Positions 26,272 through 34,813 of a DNA stretch of 64,000 bases are shown here, piece after piece (the stretch's first letter is position 1; the number at the start of each line of letters is the position of its first letter). This DNA is from DATFKA01 sp042095835 (lineage in GTDB: Bacteria; Bacteroidota; Bacteroidia; Chitinophagales; Saprospiraceae). The notes under the pieces were generated by a model. It worked only from the letters and a program-made list of their open reading frames with translations, was not told the DNA's origin and made no database searches. The stretch covers positions 1 to 64,000 of the forward strand of contig JBELML010000010.1 in NCBI GenBank assembly GCA_042095835.1, in the 5' to 3' direction. The position numbers and the translations under genes were made by a program.

Positions 26272-28332
26272 ATGAAAAAATCACTACCCGCAATTAGTCC
26301 CGCTTTCAAAGCGCAGCTTCGTTGGGCTATTTTTGGCTTGAGCGTATTTGTCTTTAGCTATTTTTTCCTATTGTTGCTTGCCTTTGCCATTATTGCTTTG
26401 AGCGTCTTGGTAGGTATCTATATTGTTTCTGCCGAACCTGGGCTATGGACGATTCTCATTGCCGTAGGAATGGTGATTACTTCCTGTTTTTTGGTATTCT
26501 TTCTTATTAAATTTTTATTTAAATCTCAGCAAGCAGACCGCTCTCACCTCATTGAGATCCAAGAAAAAGATGCCCCCTATTTATATGAAATGATCAGAGA
26601 ATTAGTAGCACAAGTAGGGACTAATTTTCCCAAAAAGATTTATATCAGCCCTGAAGTTAATGCGGGTGTGTTTTATGATTCTAGTTTTTGGAGTATGTTT
26701 TTGCCCGTAAGAAAGAATCTCCAGATCGGCTTAGGACTCCTGAATGCAGTAACCGACCAAGAACTGAAGGCCATTTTAGCCCACGAATTTGGGCATTTTT
26801 CTCAAGGCTCTATGAAGGTGGGTAGCTTTGTACATCAATTCAATAAAATCATCCATAATCTCCTTTATGATAATGATGGTTTCCAAGAAGCTTTGAATAA
26901 GCTGAGCAACGTGAGTTGGGTCTTTGATATTTTCGTTTATCTCGCTCTTTGGGTCGTTCGTTTTTTTCAGTGGATTTTAAAAGGCGTCTACAATTTCATG
27001 AACAAAGCTTACCTCGGACTATCCAGACAAATGGAATTCCATGCAGATGCTATCGCTGCTACCGTAGTCGCGCCACAAGCCCTCATCAACTCCCTTCTCC
27101 GACTAGACCTTACCGACCAGTCTTATCAATCTGTTTTATATTATTATAATGGAAAATTAGAGCAGAAAGTAGGTACTAAAAACTTTTATACCCAACAACT
27201 ACTAGTGATGAATCACCTCGCTCAAACTCAACAATTGGGTTTCAAAAATGGGCTTCCTGATGTTCGCTTGAATGATTTCAGAGCACAGCAAAACTCAAAA
27301 ATCAATTTCGAAGACCAATGGGCTTCTCATCCCAATCTAGAAGATCGCATTAAGCACTTAAACACTTTCGACAAAAACGAATCCCAGCCTACGGAACAGC
27401 CCGTAAGAAGCAGGATTCCTAATATTTTACAATGGGAAGAAAAAGCTACCCAGGATGCCTTTAAACAAATTTATAGAAAGGGAATCCAAGAGTGGATCAC
27501 TGATCCAATGTTTGAACAAGAATATCAAGAGCAGCAGATCGCCTACCAATTCCCCAAGCTATTCAATGGATATTTTGATCGCTATAATCTATTTTTTGTC
27601 CCAATAGAAGAGCGCGTATTCGACCATGCCAAGCGCTATTCCGGTACTCCTCCCATCTTTAATAAAGATCAAATCAATAAGACACATCAGTATAAGACCT
27701 TGGAGAATGATATTGCCAACCTAGAGCAGATTAAGCAGGGCTATTTAAAAGTCAAATCTTTTGACTATGCAGGTCAAAAATACAAGGCTAAACAAGCAAA
27801 AACAATTCTCCCAACGCTCGAAAATGAAAAAGAAACCATCAAAACTGACCTCCTCAATTTTGACAAACATATTTTCTTTTATTATTGGCAAGCACATCCG
27901 GAAGGCCAGGAAAGAGCCCAATATTTAGAAACCTATAAGGACTATGCTCACCTTGACGAGGAATTTGAAAGCTTATTTCTTGCACATCGCAGCATGATTC
28001 AGCATACCGATTTCTTTGCACAACAACTTCCTATTGCCACTATTGAAAAACTCCTAAAAACCTTAGCTCCAATGGAGAAAAGATTCAAGGATGCCGTCCA
28101 GGTTCTTTTGGAGTTCAAGCCCAAAGGTATTTTCCCTAATTCTGAAATCAGTACTGATCTAGAAAAATATACCGCTCAAAAATGGACCTATTTCTTAGGC
28201 GATCGCTATGATGAGGCCGCTCTTGAAGTTTTATCAAAGGCACTGAATCATTTCCCTTTATTTCTTGATGAAGTTTATTTTCTAATCAAAAAAAGATGGC
28301 TAGAGCAAGTAGCCAAAGCCCCACAACTGTAA
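26272..28332 (+). CDS. M48-family membrane zinc metallopeptidase
   Basis: The 686-residue product has two N-terminal membrane segments (about residues 19-50 and 57-83). The M48 catalytic motif HEFGH is at residues 171-175 and the third zinc ligand Glu255 is in QMEFHADAIAA. This matches Ste24/HtpX-type peptidases that degrade damaged membrane proteins. The long C-terminal part (about 380-686) is charged, mostly helical, and unlike HtpX; its role is unknown. The start ATG 26272 follows the porV terminator by 55 bp. The two downstream genes may form a unit with it. Confidence 0.88.
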   Translation: MKKSLPAISPAFKAQLRWAIFGLSVFVFSYFFLLLLAFAIIALSVLVGIYIVSAEPGLWTILIAVGMVITSCFLVFFLIKFLFKSQQADRSHLIEIQEKDAPYLYEMIRELVAQVGTNFPKKIYISPEVNAGVFYDSSFWSMFLPVRKNLQIGLGLLNAVTDQELKAILAHEFGHFSQGSMKVGSFVHQFNKIIHNLLYDNDGFQEALNKLSNVSWVFDIFVYLALWVVRFFQWILKGVYNFMNKAYLGLSRQMEFHADAIAATVVAPQALINSLLRLDLTDQSYQSVLYYYNGKLEQKVGTKNFYTQQLLVMNHLAQTQQLGFKNGLPDVRLNDFRAQQNSKINFEDQWASHPNLEDRIKHLNTFDKNESQPTEQPVRSRIPNILQWEEKATQDAFKQIYRKGIQEWITDPMFEQEYQEQQIAYQFPKLFNGYFDRYNLFFVPIEERVFDHAKRYSGTPPIFNKDQINKTHQYKTLENDIANLEQIKQGYLKVKSFDYAGQKYKAKQAKTILPTLENEKETIKTDLLNFDKHIFFYYWQAHPEGQERAQYLETYKDYAHLDEEFESLFLAHRSMIQHTDFFAQQLPIATIEKLLKTLAPMEKRFKDAVQVLLEFKPKGIFPNSEISTDLEKYTAQKWTYFLGDRYDEAALEVLSKALNHFPLFLDEVYFLIKKRWLEQVAKAPQL

Positions 28333-28373
28333 CCTGAATACAGCTAATCGACGTCTTAGCTTTAAAAAAAATT

Positions 28374-28607
28374 ATGAGGAATCTACTTATCCTATTGATA
28401 GCTATTGGAGCTGCATTTGCTATATTTCAGCCATTCGAGCAGCAAGGACAAAGCGATGATCCCTTCGTGGAAGCTAGTATTATCGAAGAAGATCCCAATG
28501 AGGTAGAAGCAATAAGCCTAATCGAAGAAGACCCATCAGAGGTGGAACCTGCTGGCGAGGTCGAACCCCTTGGAGAAGTTGAGCCAAAAGACGAAGTAGG
28601 ATATTAA
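28374..28607 (+). CDS. Small acidic repeat protein with membrane anchor
   Basis: This 77-residue protein is not recognised. It opens with a hydrophobic N-terminal segment (LLILLIAIGAAFAIF) that could be a signal peptide or anchor. A highly acidic tail follows with repeated short units: IIEEDPNEVE, LIEEDPSEVE, then AGEVEP, LGEVEP and KDEVG. It lies 41 bp after the M48 protease gene and before the serine protease gene. The repeat pattern and clean ATG start support a real gene, but low complexity limits confidence. Confidence 0.5.
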   Translation: MRNLLILLIAIGAAFAIFQPFEQQGQSDDPFVEASIIEEDPNEVEAISLIEEDPSEVEPAGEVEPLGEVEPKDEVGY

Positions 28608-28697
28608 GACCTTCGTATTTCGATAATCCGCAAGAATGGAAAGCTACCAAGCTTGTACAATCGCATTGATTCTGGTTCTTTTGAGCCAAAATTGTAT

Positions 28698-29423
28698 ATG
28701 CGCGCTATTAAATATTTTCTTCTTTTACTCCTGCTAGGCACAGGTCTCGACACTTACAGTCAAAAGGTAGATTCGGTCTTCATCTGTTCTGCTGAATTCA
28801 CCGATACTACATTTAACAACGATCACGCTGGTAGTGGTTTTCTCATAGAACATGAGGGCAAGTATTACTTGTGTACTGCTAAGCACGTCCTTTATTTTGC
28901 CAAGACCGACAAGATGGACGCCATCAGCTTTGGAGAAGAGTTGAAAGCTTGGAAAATGCGCAGTAAAAGTGGCGAAAAAGTACTCCTAGCTGGCCAACTT
29001 CTGAATGAAAATACCAGCGAAAAACTAAATCAACCGCTCCAAGGTGACTGGTTAATTTTTGAGTATAAGGGAGCACTCCCAGATCATGCCGCTATTTATC
29101 AATTTCGCAGTACTCCTCTCCAAAGCAATGAGTATCTTGAATGCTTGGGCTTCCCTTATGAGCATCAAGCCGTCCAAGCGCTGCGCATCAAAGGCTCCTT
29201 TGTTGAATACAAGGATGATTGGAGTTTTGTAATGAATGTTCCCAGAGGCACCTATAATGGCTGTAGTGGAGGCCCTGTCATCGATAAGGAGGGTCGCTTA
29301 GTAGGTCTAGTATCAATGGGCTATTATAATGAAGAGCAGCAGAAAATGATTTTTGAACCTGCGTCGATTAATTACTTTTTACAAATCATAGATAAACAGC
29401 ACCCTATATTAATTAAAAAGTAA
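28698..29423 (+). CDS. Trypsin-like serine protease, exported
   Basis: From ATG 28698 the 241-residue product has a signal peptide (FLLLLLLGTGLDTYS) and a chymotrypsin-fold protease domain. The catalytic triad is readable: His63 in CTAKHV, Asp117 in GDWLIF, and Ser190 in GCSGGPV. The fold ends with GRLVGLVSMGYY. There is no PDZ domain, so it is not a DegP/HtrA. An in-frame ATG at 28653 would put 15 polar residues before the signal peptide and is less likely. It follows the M48 protease and the acidic protein in the same direction; a joint envelope role is only an inference. Confidence 0.82.
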   Translation: MRAIKYFLLLLLLGTGLDTYSQKVDSVFICSAEFTDTTFNNDHAGSGFLIEHEGKYYLCTAKHVLYFAKTDKMDAISFGEELKAWKMRSKSGEKVLLAGQLLNENTSEKLNQPLQGDWLIFEYKGALPDHAAIYQFRSTPLQSNEYLECLGFPYEHQAVQALRIKGSFVEYKDDWSFVMNVPRGTYNGCSGGPVIDKEGRLVGLVSMGYYNEEQQKMIFEPASINYFLQIIDKQHPILIKK

Positions 29424-29554
29424 TTTCCGGTTTTCTTATAAACTTTTTTCAGAACCTACCGTTACTACATCATCTAAAAACCCATTTAAATAATTTACTT
29501 AAGATGTTCCTTAGGAATGGGGCATTAATAAAGTATACAAGATTTACACAGGTA

Positions 29555-29632
29555 TTTTGCTGTTCAGTGAGGCAAAAAACGCAGGCGATGCAGCGCATCT
29601 ACGAGGCTTTTTAACGAAACTGGGCGGCAAAA
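29555..29632. repeat. Palindromic intergenic repeat, copy 3
   Basis: TTTTGCTGTTCAGT (29555-29568) pairs imperfectly with ACTGGGCGGCAAAA (29619-29632). Inside are the core GAGGCAAAAAACGC (29569-29582), the GATGCAGCGCATC centre, and GAGGCTTTTTAACG. It lies in the 291-bp gap before the glycosyltransferase gene; the remainder of that gap shows nothing recognised. Confidence 0.6.
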
Positions 29633-29714
29633 GAACAAGTAAAGATGTTTAATTTATTATTGACTCATTCCTTAAAAACTTCTGATTGTAAATTATGTAG
29701 TAGCAACAACACCA

Positions 29715-30953
29715 ATGACCCAAAATTCTCCTCGCCTACTGTTGGTAGGCCACCATATTGCTGGTTCTGGCTTTGGACGAGTCGTTCAGCATATTAGAAA
29801 AGCTGCTCTTCCTCACTTTGATGTACATCAACTTGGTCTTGGCTATCGAGGCCAAGCAACCATTACAGATGGATATCATCTCTATCCTGAAAAATTACCT
29901 AACGAAGACAGTGGTCAATATCACTCCAAACGGATTGGACGGCTTCTGAATGAACTACAACCACACCTTTTCTTAGTCATCCACGACTTTTTATATATTC
30001 GATTTATCCTGGAGTCCTTGAGGTATGTCCAACATCCAATGAAGACTTGCGTTTATTTAGCTTTAGATGGGAAAATTGTTAAAACCCGTAAGATGATATC
30101 TCCTTTAAAAAAGGTAGATTCGGTTGTTCTCTATACTAACTTTGCCCGCCAACAAGTCCGTAATCTAATTACCGATTTTCCAAGTCTATTAAAAACAAAA
30201 GTTCATTTTGAGCAGATTCCACATGGAGTCGAAACGGATTTATTCTATCCAATTGGCGGAATAAAATCTATTAAAGACCAACAAGAAGGTAGAATTAGAG
30301 CCAAAAAGCAGCTATTTCCAAGCTTAGAAGAACCCGAAAAAACCTTCCTTGTTTTCAATGGCAACAGGTTAGATCCACGCAAGCGTCTCGATACTACAAT
30401 TAAAGCATTTGCCCAATTTGCCAAAGGTAAATCCAAACACATCAAACTCTATTTACACACTCCTTTCAGCAGAGGAAAAATTGAGGATTTCATTATACAA
30501 ATGGCTAAAAAAGAAGGCATAGAGGATCGGCTATTAAAGCTGGCTCCAGCCTATAGCCAAGGTGTTCTGGAGAATAAAACCCTCAACTTGTTATATAACG
30601 CTGCTGACCTAGGAATAAACACCTGTGAAGGTGAAGGTTGGGGCTTGGTAAGCTGTGAGCACGCAGCAACTGGCGCGCCTCAAGTTTTGCCTGCTCATAC
30701 TTCATTTCCAGAAATTTGGACTGGAGCAGCCCATTTGATTCCTCCTACGGAAACTAAAAGCGTGAACTATAGCAATCATGCCATGTACGACCTCGATGCA
30801 GCTTCCTTTGCACAAGCCATTGAGAAAATTTACACCGACAAAGTCTATCGACTACAATTAGCTGAAGCTGGATATCAACGAATGCAAACGCCTGATTATC
30901 GCTGGCAAAACATAACAAAACGCTGGGAACAACACTTATTAAGCTTTCTATAA
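29715..30953 (+). CDS. GT4-type glycosyltransferase
   Basis: The 412-residue cytosolic protein has the GT-B layout. The N-terminal Rossmann domain starts PRLLLVGHHIAGSGFGRV. The C-terminal nucleotide-sugar-binding domain shows FNGNRLDPRKRLDTTIKAF, the helix LYNAADLGINTCEGEGWGLV with the ExxxxG-type acidic loop, and EHAATGAPQVLPAHTSFPE. It ends with the usual C-terminal helix (WQNITKRWEQH). The sugar donor and acceptor cannot be read from sequence. It is followed after 57 bp by an unrecognised 277-residue protein, with a small terminator-like hairpin (30968-30987) between them. Confidence 0.9.
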   Translation: MTQNSPRLLLVGHHIAGSGFGRVVQHIRKAALPHFDVHQLGLGYRGQATITDGYHLYPEKLPNEDSGQYHSKRIGRLLNELQPHLFLVIHDFLYIRFILESLRYVQHPMKTCVYLALDGKIVKTRKMISPLKKVDSVVLYTNFARQQVRNLITDFPSLLKTKVHFEQIPHGVETDLFYPIGGIKSIKDQQEGRIRAKKQLFPSLEEPEKTFLVFNGNRLDPRKRLDTTIKAFAQFAKGKSKHIKLYLHTPFSRGKIEDFIIQMAKKEGIEDRLLKLAPAYSQGVLENKTLNLLYNAADLGINTCEGEGWGLVSCEHAATGAPQVLPAHTSFPEIWTGAAHLIPPTETKSVNYSNHAMYDLDAASFAQAIEKIYTDKVYRLQLAEAGYQRMQTPDYRWQNITKRWEQHLLSFL

Positions 30954-30967
30954 AATTTACTTTTCAC

Positions 30968-30987
30968 ATGCCCGATGGGCATTTTTT
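30968..30987 (+). terminator. Terminator-like hairpin after the glycosyltransferase gene
   Basis: ATGCCC (30968-30973) and GGGCAT (30977-30982) pair around a GAT loop and are followed by five further T. The stem is short, so termination may be partial. Confidence 0.5.
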
Positions 30988-31010
30988 AACATCTTAAATT
31001 CAATTTAATT

Positions 31011-31844
31011 ATGTCAAAGTTAGACCAGTACATTAGTAAACTAATGCACGATGATGATGCTTTAAAACATTTCCTTGTAGACCCCATTACCGCAGCAGAA
31101 GACAAAAATGGGCTTACAAAAGCGGAGCGGAGCGTACTTCGAAGGGTTGTTGCTGGAATTAGTAACAACGCAACGAATGGTTTTTCAATCGTGAGACACC
31201 TCGATTCCTATCGAAGATCACTAAGGTTGCTACAGAATGTCCTGCACAAGCACCAAGGTAGCCACCCTGCCAACTTCGCAGCAAATATTGCCAACGTGGA
31301 AGGTGGAACGACGTATAACTTTTCGGTATTCCTATACTACCCTCCACAGGTGATGAACCCTTGGCCTGTACCTGTACCAGGTGCCTATTCGAACTACTTG
31401 TTATTTACAGGCTCCTTCACCACAAGTGACGGAACAGTAACCGTAAAGCAAGTGATGGATAGCGTGACAGAAAATGGCGCGGGCGCAACTACACTTACTT
31501 CCTTGGCTAATATTGTGACCGGAGTGCATGGCGAACCCATTGTATCCGCATTTAATATTAACGGCGCAAATTATAAGGCGATCCCAGGAGATCCCAATCA
31601 GGGCAGCCACAATCCATTTTGGTTCTATTCTTTTAATGGTACAGCAAGACCTGGCGCACCCTATTATGGAAATTATTACGGAACATTTGAAACTGGTTCT
31701 TCCCAAACCGGCTTAAACCAAAATGTACCCTTACAACCAGCAGGGACTGCAAATGTGATGTTTTGGCAATTAATTGCTCCCGAACAGTCTTATGGATTTG
31801 ATTCTTGTGTAACCACCTCAGTGGAACAAGCCTTCAAAGCTTAA
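31011..31844 (+). CDS. Unrecognised protein with leader-like helical N-terminus
   Basis: I do not recognise this 277-residue protein. Residues 1-80 are charged and helical (FLVDPITAAEDKNGLTKAER), reminiscent of the LigA-like/Nif11-like leader domains found on some bacterial precursor proteins, which is an analogy only. Residues 90-277 are very different: rich in Gly, Asn, Thr, Pro and Tyr with few charges (YYPPQVMNPWPVPVPGAYSN, NPFWFYSFNG, YYGNYYGTFETGSSQTG). There is a single Cys near the end. There is no signal peptide or transmembrane segment. It sits 57 bp after a glycosyltransferase and ends before a strong terminator. Confidence 0.75.
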   Translation: MSKLDQYISKLMHDDDALKHFLVDPITAAEDKNGLTKAERSVLRRVVAGISNNATNGFSIVRHLDSYRRSLRLLQNVLHKHQGSHPANFAANIANVEGGTTYNFSVFLYYPPQVMNPWPVPVPGAYSNYLLFTGSFTTSDGTVTVKQVMDSVTENGAGATTLTSLANIVTGVHGEPIVSAFNINGANYKAIPGDPNQGSHNPFWFYSFNGTARPGAPYYGNYYGTFETGSSQTGLNQNVPLQPAGTANVMFWQLIAPEQSYGFDSCVTTSVEQAFKA

Positions 31845-31872
31845 ATTTTATTTTTAAACATGCTGCTTATTG

Positions 31873-31903
31873 ACCCACTGATTGAGCAAATCAGTGGGTT
31901 TTT
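31873..31903 (+). terminator. Terminator after the 277-residue protein gene
   Basis: Perfect 11-bp arms ACCCACTGATT (31873-31883) and AATCAGTGGGT (31889-31899) with a 5-nt loop, followed by TTTT. It begins 28 bp after the stop. Confidence 0.88.
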
Positions 31904-32244
31904 ATCAAGATGCTTTTTCCCTTCCCTTCCAACAATTGATTCAACAATTTGACGAAGATCAAAAATTAATCTCCTCTATTTGTACAGGTGCTCTTCCTTT
32001 AGCTAAAAGTGGCATCTTAAATAACCGACCAGCGACCACTTATAATCACTCAGGTAAAGAAAGGCAAATCCAGCTGGCAAATTTAGGCGCTAATGTGATT
32101 GAGGATCAAGCAATTGTCATCGATGGCAATGTGACTACTTCTTGGTCTCCGGTCACTGCTATGGATGTGGCTATTCACTTATTAGAGCAGCTGACTTCAA
32201 CAGAAAATGTGTATCATATTAAAAAGATCATGGGCTTTGTTTAA
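31900..32244 (+). pseudogene. C-terminal fragment of a DJ-1/PfpI-family protein
   Basis: About 114 codons of a DJ-1/PfpI (class I glutamine amidotransferase-like) domain remain, including the nucleophile-elbow motif SSICTGALPLAKSGIL with its Cys and the following NRPATTYNHSG. The N-terminal half of the domain (about 90 residues) is missing. The frame upstream runs into the terminator hairpin of the previous gene, so no proper start exists. It is most likely a gene remnant, although the remaining frame has no internal stops. Confidence 0.7.
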
Positions 32245-32490
32245 TAAAATTTACTTATAGTCAAGCCAATAATTTGAAATCTTTGAAAATTTCTCCTATT
32301 TTTGCTTGTACAATTAGAAATCTTTAATTCTTCCTTCTCTATTCCTCTTATCAATTCAACAACCCTGTCCAATATTTTTTTTATTTGAAAAAAATAACCT
32401 GACATTTCATTTACTACCCGCAAGTATACTTTATCTACTCCCTTCTCCTTATTGCTCTGCATGTCGCTGAGCACCCTACTTTAGCGCTTT

Positions 32491-32706
32491 AAAGAAATAA
32501 ATTAGTTGTTTCTAGCCTAAGATCGATATTGCTGCGGTCTTGATAAAAGCTAGAAGGCTAAGAAAAGGCTAAGCCTATATTTTTATCATACACACAACAA
32601 CCTTTACCTGCGGTCTATCCACTTGGCAGACCGCAATTTGGACATTTTAGTTCCCTTTTGATAAATATATTACTGCCAGACTACGACTGTAGTCTGGTTT
32701 TTTTAT
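32491..32706 (+). ncRNA. Possible small RNA with terminator
   Basis: This non-coding stretch holds several local inverted repeats: TCTAGCCT with GGCTAAG units (32510-32570), TGCGGTCT/AGACCGCA (near 32612-32638), and a final strong terminator CCAGACTAC/GTAGTCTGG plus T7. No + strand gene precedes the terminator except the DJ-1 remnant, so it may end an independent RNA. A loose -7 box TACTTTAG (32477-32484) lies upstream. It was not matched to a known RNA family. The rest of 32245-32490 shows nothing else. Confidence 0.3.
32675..32704 (+). terminator. Strong terminator on + strand
   Basis: CCAGACTAC and GTAGTCTGG pair perfectly around a 4-nt loop and are followed by seven T. It is oriented for + strand transcription and lies just past the 3' end of the - strand ABC gene, for which it has no T-run. 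Confidence 0.75.
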
Positions 32707-32710
32707 GCGC

Positions 32711-33472
32711 TTATTTAGATAAGGCCGCATTGCGTAATCGCTGTAAAAATGGAGAGGCAAAAATAAATTGTTGGAGAATTTCATTATCACTCTCTAGTAC
32801 TTGATCTTTATCACCTCGCCAAGCTAGTTTCCCTAGATGGAGCAAAACGATATTCTCTCCAATCTCCATCACGGAGTTCATATCATGCGTATTAATGATA
32901 GTGGTGATGTTGTTATCGTGGGTGATACTTTGGATCAATTCATCGATCACAATGGCTGTTTTTGGGTCTAGGCCAGAGTTGGGCTCATCACAAAAAAGAT
33001 ATTTGGGGTCCAATACAATAGCCCTGGCTATACCCACTCGCTTCTGCATACCGCCACTCACCTCCGAGGGGTAGCGCTTATTGGCACCTTCTAAGGTTAC
33101 GCGCTCCAGACAGTAATCGACCCGTTGCTGCTTTTCCTTAGCGGTCATACTGGTAAACATATCTAAAGGGAATCGCACATTCTCCTCTACGGTCATGGAG
33201 TCAAACAAAGCAGACGCTTGAAAAAGCATTCCGACATCCATCCGCAGCTTACGCACATCCTTTTTGGAAAGTTTACAGAAGTTGACATCATCATAAAAGA
33301 TATCTCCACTCGTGGGCGCAAACAAGCCTACCAATAGCTTGAGCAATACCGTCTTACCAGCACCACTTCGTCCAATAATGAGATTGGTTTTACCTTTATA
33401 AAACTCGGTATCGATGCCTTTCAATACTTCGTGTTCACCAAATGATTTAATTAAATTGACGGTACGGATCAT
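32711..33472 (-). CDS. MlaF-type ABC transporter ATP-binding protein
   Basis: The 253-residue ATPase has Walker A GRSGAGKTVLLKLL, a Q-loop region (GMLFQASALFDSMTV), the ABC signature VSGGMQKRVGIARA and Walker B KYLFCDEPNSGLDP followed by the NTHD switch. The variant signature and SALFDSMTV loop are typical of MlaF/Ttg2A ATPases that power retrograde phospholipid or sterol transport. It lies 20 bp downstream of the MlaE-type permease and is probably co-transcribed. No MlaD-type substrate-binding gene is found next to the pair. Confidence 0.92.
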   Translation of the reverse strand: MIRTVNLIKSFGEHEVLKGIDTEFYKGKTNLIIGRSGAGKTVLLKLLVGLFAPTSGDIFYDDVNFCKLSKKDVRKLRMDVGMLFQASALFDSMTVEENVRFPLDMFTSMTAKEKQQRVDYCLERVTLEGANKRYPSEVSGGMQKRVGIARAIVLDPKYLFCDEPNSGLDPKTAIVIDELIQSITHDNNITTIINTHDMNSVMEIGENIVLLHLGKLAWRGDKDQVLESDNEILQQFIFASPFLQRLRNAALSK

Positions 33473-33492
33473 ATTTGAATAATTCGAAGGGC

Positions 33493-34239
33493 TTATGTAA
33501 ATATTACGGCAATGAGATAATCTGCTAGCAAGATCAGGACATTACTAAAAACAACTGCATTAGTACTTGCTTTCCCCAACTCAATACTACCGCCCGTAAC
33601 GTAATAACCCTGGAAACAGGATACAGAAGTTAATAAAAAGGCGAAAACAACCGATTTGAGAAACATTAGAAAGACATTATAACTGTCAAAGAAAGAGCGA
33701 ATACCTAAAATATACTCCTCTGAAGACATATACCCTGCGGGTACAGTAGCGATATAACCTCCAATAACACTTACAAAAGCAGCAATAGCTACCAATAAAG
33801 GAATGACGACCAAAGCCGCTATTATCTTAGGCATAACGAGGTAAGCTGCTGTATTGACGCCCATAATCTCCATAGCATCAATATGCTCTTTTTGTCGCAT
33901 ACCACCTATCTCTGCCGCCATATTGGAGCCTACTTTGCCTGCCAATACCAAACAAGTAATGGTAGGTGCTAATTCGATAATCGTACTATCCCTGACGATG
34001 TATCCAATATAATAAACCGGCACAAGCGTACCATCTAATTGGTAGGCAAACTGTACTGCGGTCACCGCTCCAATGAAAAAAGCAATCAAGAACACAATAG
34101 ACACAGACCCTACCCCAATATCATCCATCTGACGAAGGGTCTCCTTATAGTACATCGAAGATTTTTCCGGCCTTTGTAAAGCAGTACCTAACATGAGAAG
34201 GTACTTGCCAAAATCCCGAAGAAAATTAATAATTATCAT
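33493..34239 (-). CDS. MlaE-family ABC transporter permease
   Basis: The 248-residue inner-membrane permease shows MlaE landmarks: FLIAFFIGAVTAVQFAYQL near the first long membrane segment, then LVLAGKVGSNMAAEIGGMRQKEHIDAM (the conserved cytoplasmic EIG coupling loop) and about five hydrophobic segments. It is the first gene of the two-gene unit with the MlaF-type ATPase. The 574-bp gap upstream (34240-34813) is non-coding and contains one terminator-like hairpin near 34505-34550. Confidence 0.92.
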   Translation of the reverse strand: MIIINFLRDFGKYLLMLGTALQRPEKSSMYYKETLRQMDDIGVGSVSIVFLIAFFIGAVTAVQFAYQLDGTLVPVYYIGYIVRDSTIIELAPTITCLVLAGKVGSNMAAEIGGMRQKEHIDAMEIMGVNTAAYLVMPKIIAALVVIPLLVAIAAFVSVIGGYIATVPAGYMSSEEYILGIRSFFDSYNVFLMFLKSVVFAFLLTSVSCFQGYYVTGGSIELGKASTNAVVFSNVLILLADYLIAVIFT

Positions 34240-34502
34240 ACATGCTGATTTCTAGGTCAGGCCACCGCCTGCTTTTTGCGCCACAAAGATAACAAACAAT
34301 ATTAGCATTGGAGTGGTTCAGTTGGGAATGGTGATTGATCTAATGTTGTCTACCTACGCGAAGGACTCAGCAGATGGATCATGAGGTAATTAAATGGGAG
34401 GATACGGAAACTAGGGTAAACGCATTAAAATAAAAACTTAAAAAGAAATAGTTATTACCGAAAGTTAAGTGTCAAAAAGATAATAAGTGAAGTGCGGGAT
34501 GC

Positions 34503-34552
34503 CGCCTAGGCACTGTTCGAGTGGAACGAGTTTGGCTAGGCAAGATTTTTTT
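34503..34552 (+). other. Imperfect hairpin with T-run
   Basis: GCCTAGGC and GGCTAGGC half-sites flank ACTGTTC/GAACGAGT around a short loop, followed by seven T at about 34546-34552. It resembles a terminator, but no + strand gene precedes it. It may end an unannotated RNA or be a dispersed hairpin repeat. Confidence 0.35.
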
Positions 34553-34813
34553 GCTTCGTTTTTGTATCGAATGACAAAAATGAAGATGCTAGAGCGGTTT
34601 TGAATTGGAATTTCATTTGAATTTATAAAAAATTATAGTGTAATTTTTTTGGTGCGTTTGCCCTATACGGGAACGCGCGAAAGTTATAGGTGTTTTGTAG
34701 TTTTATCTTTTGTCTGGATGCTAGTCGGTGAAATAAGGCGTATTTTACTACTATCACTAGAACTATGCACTCATTGACATATGATCTCATTACATCATTA
34801 AATCATAATACAC

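Noticed and set aside
32241..32474. 77-codon - strand ORF
   Set aside because: It lies in AT-rich non-coding DNA, has no recognisable motif, and overlaps the 3' end of the DJ-1 remnant.
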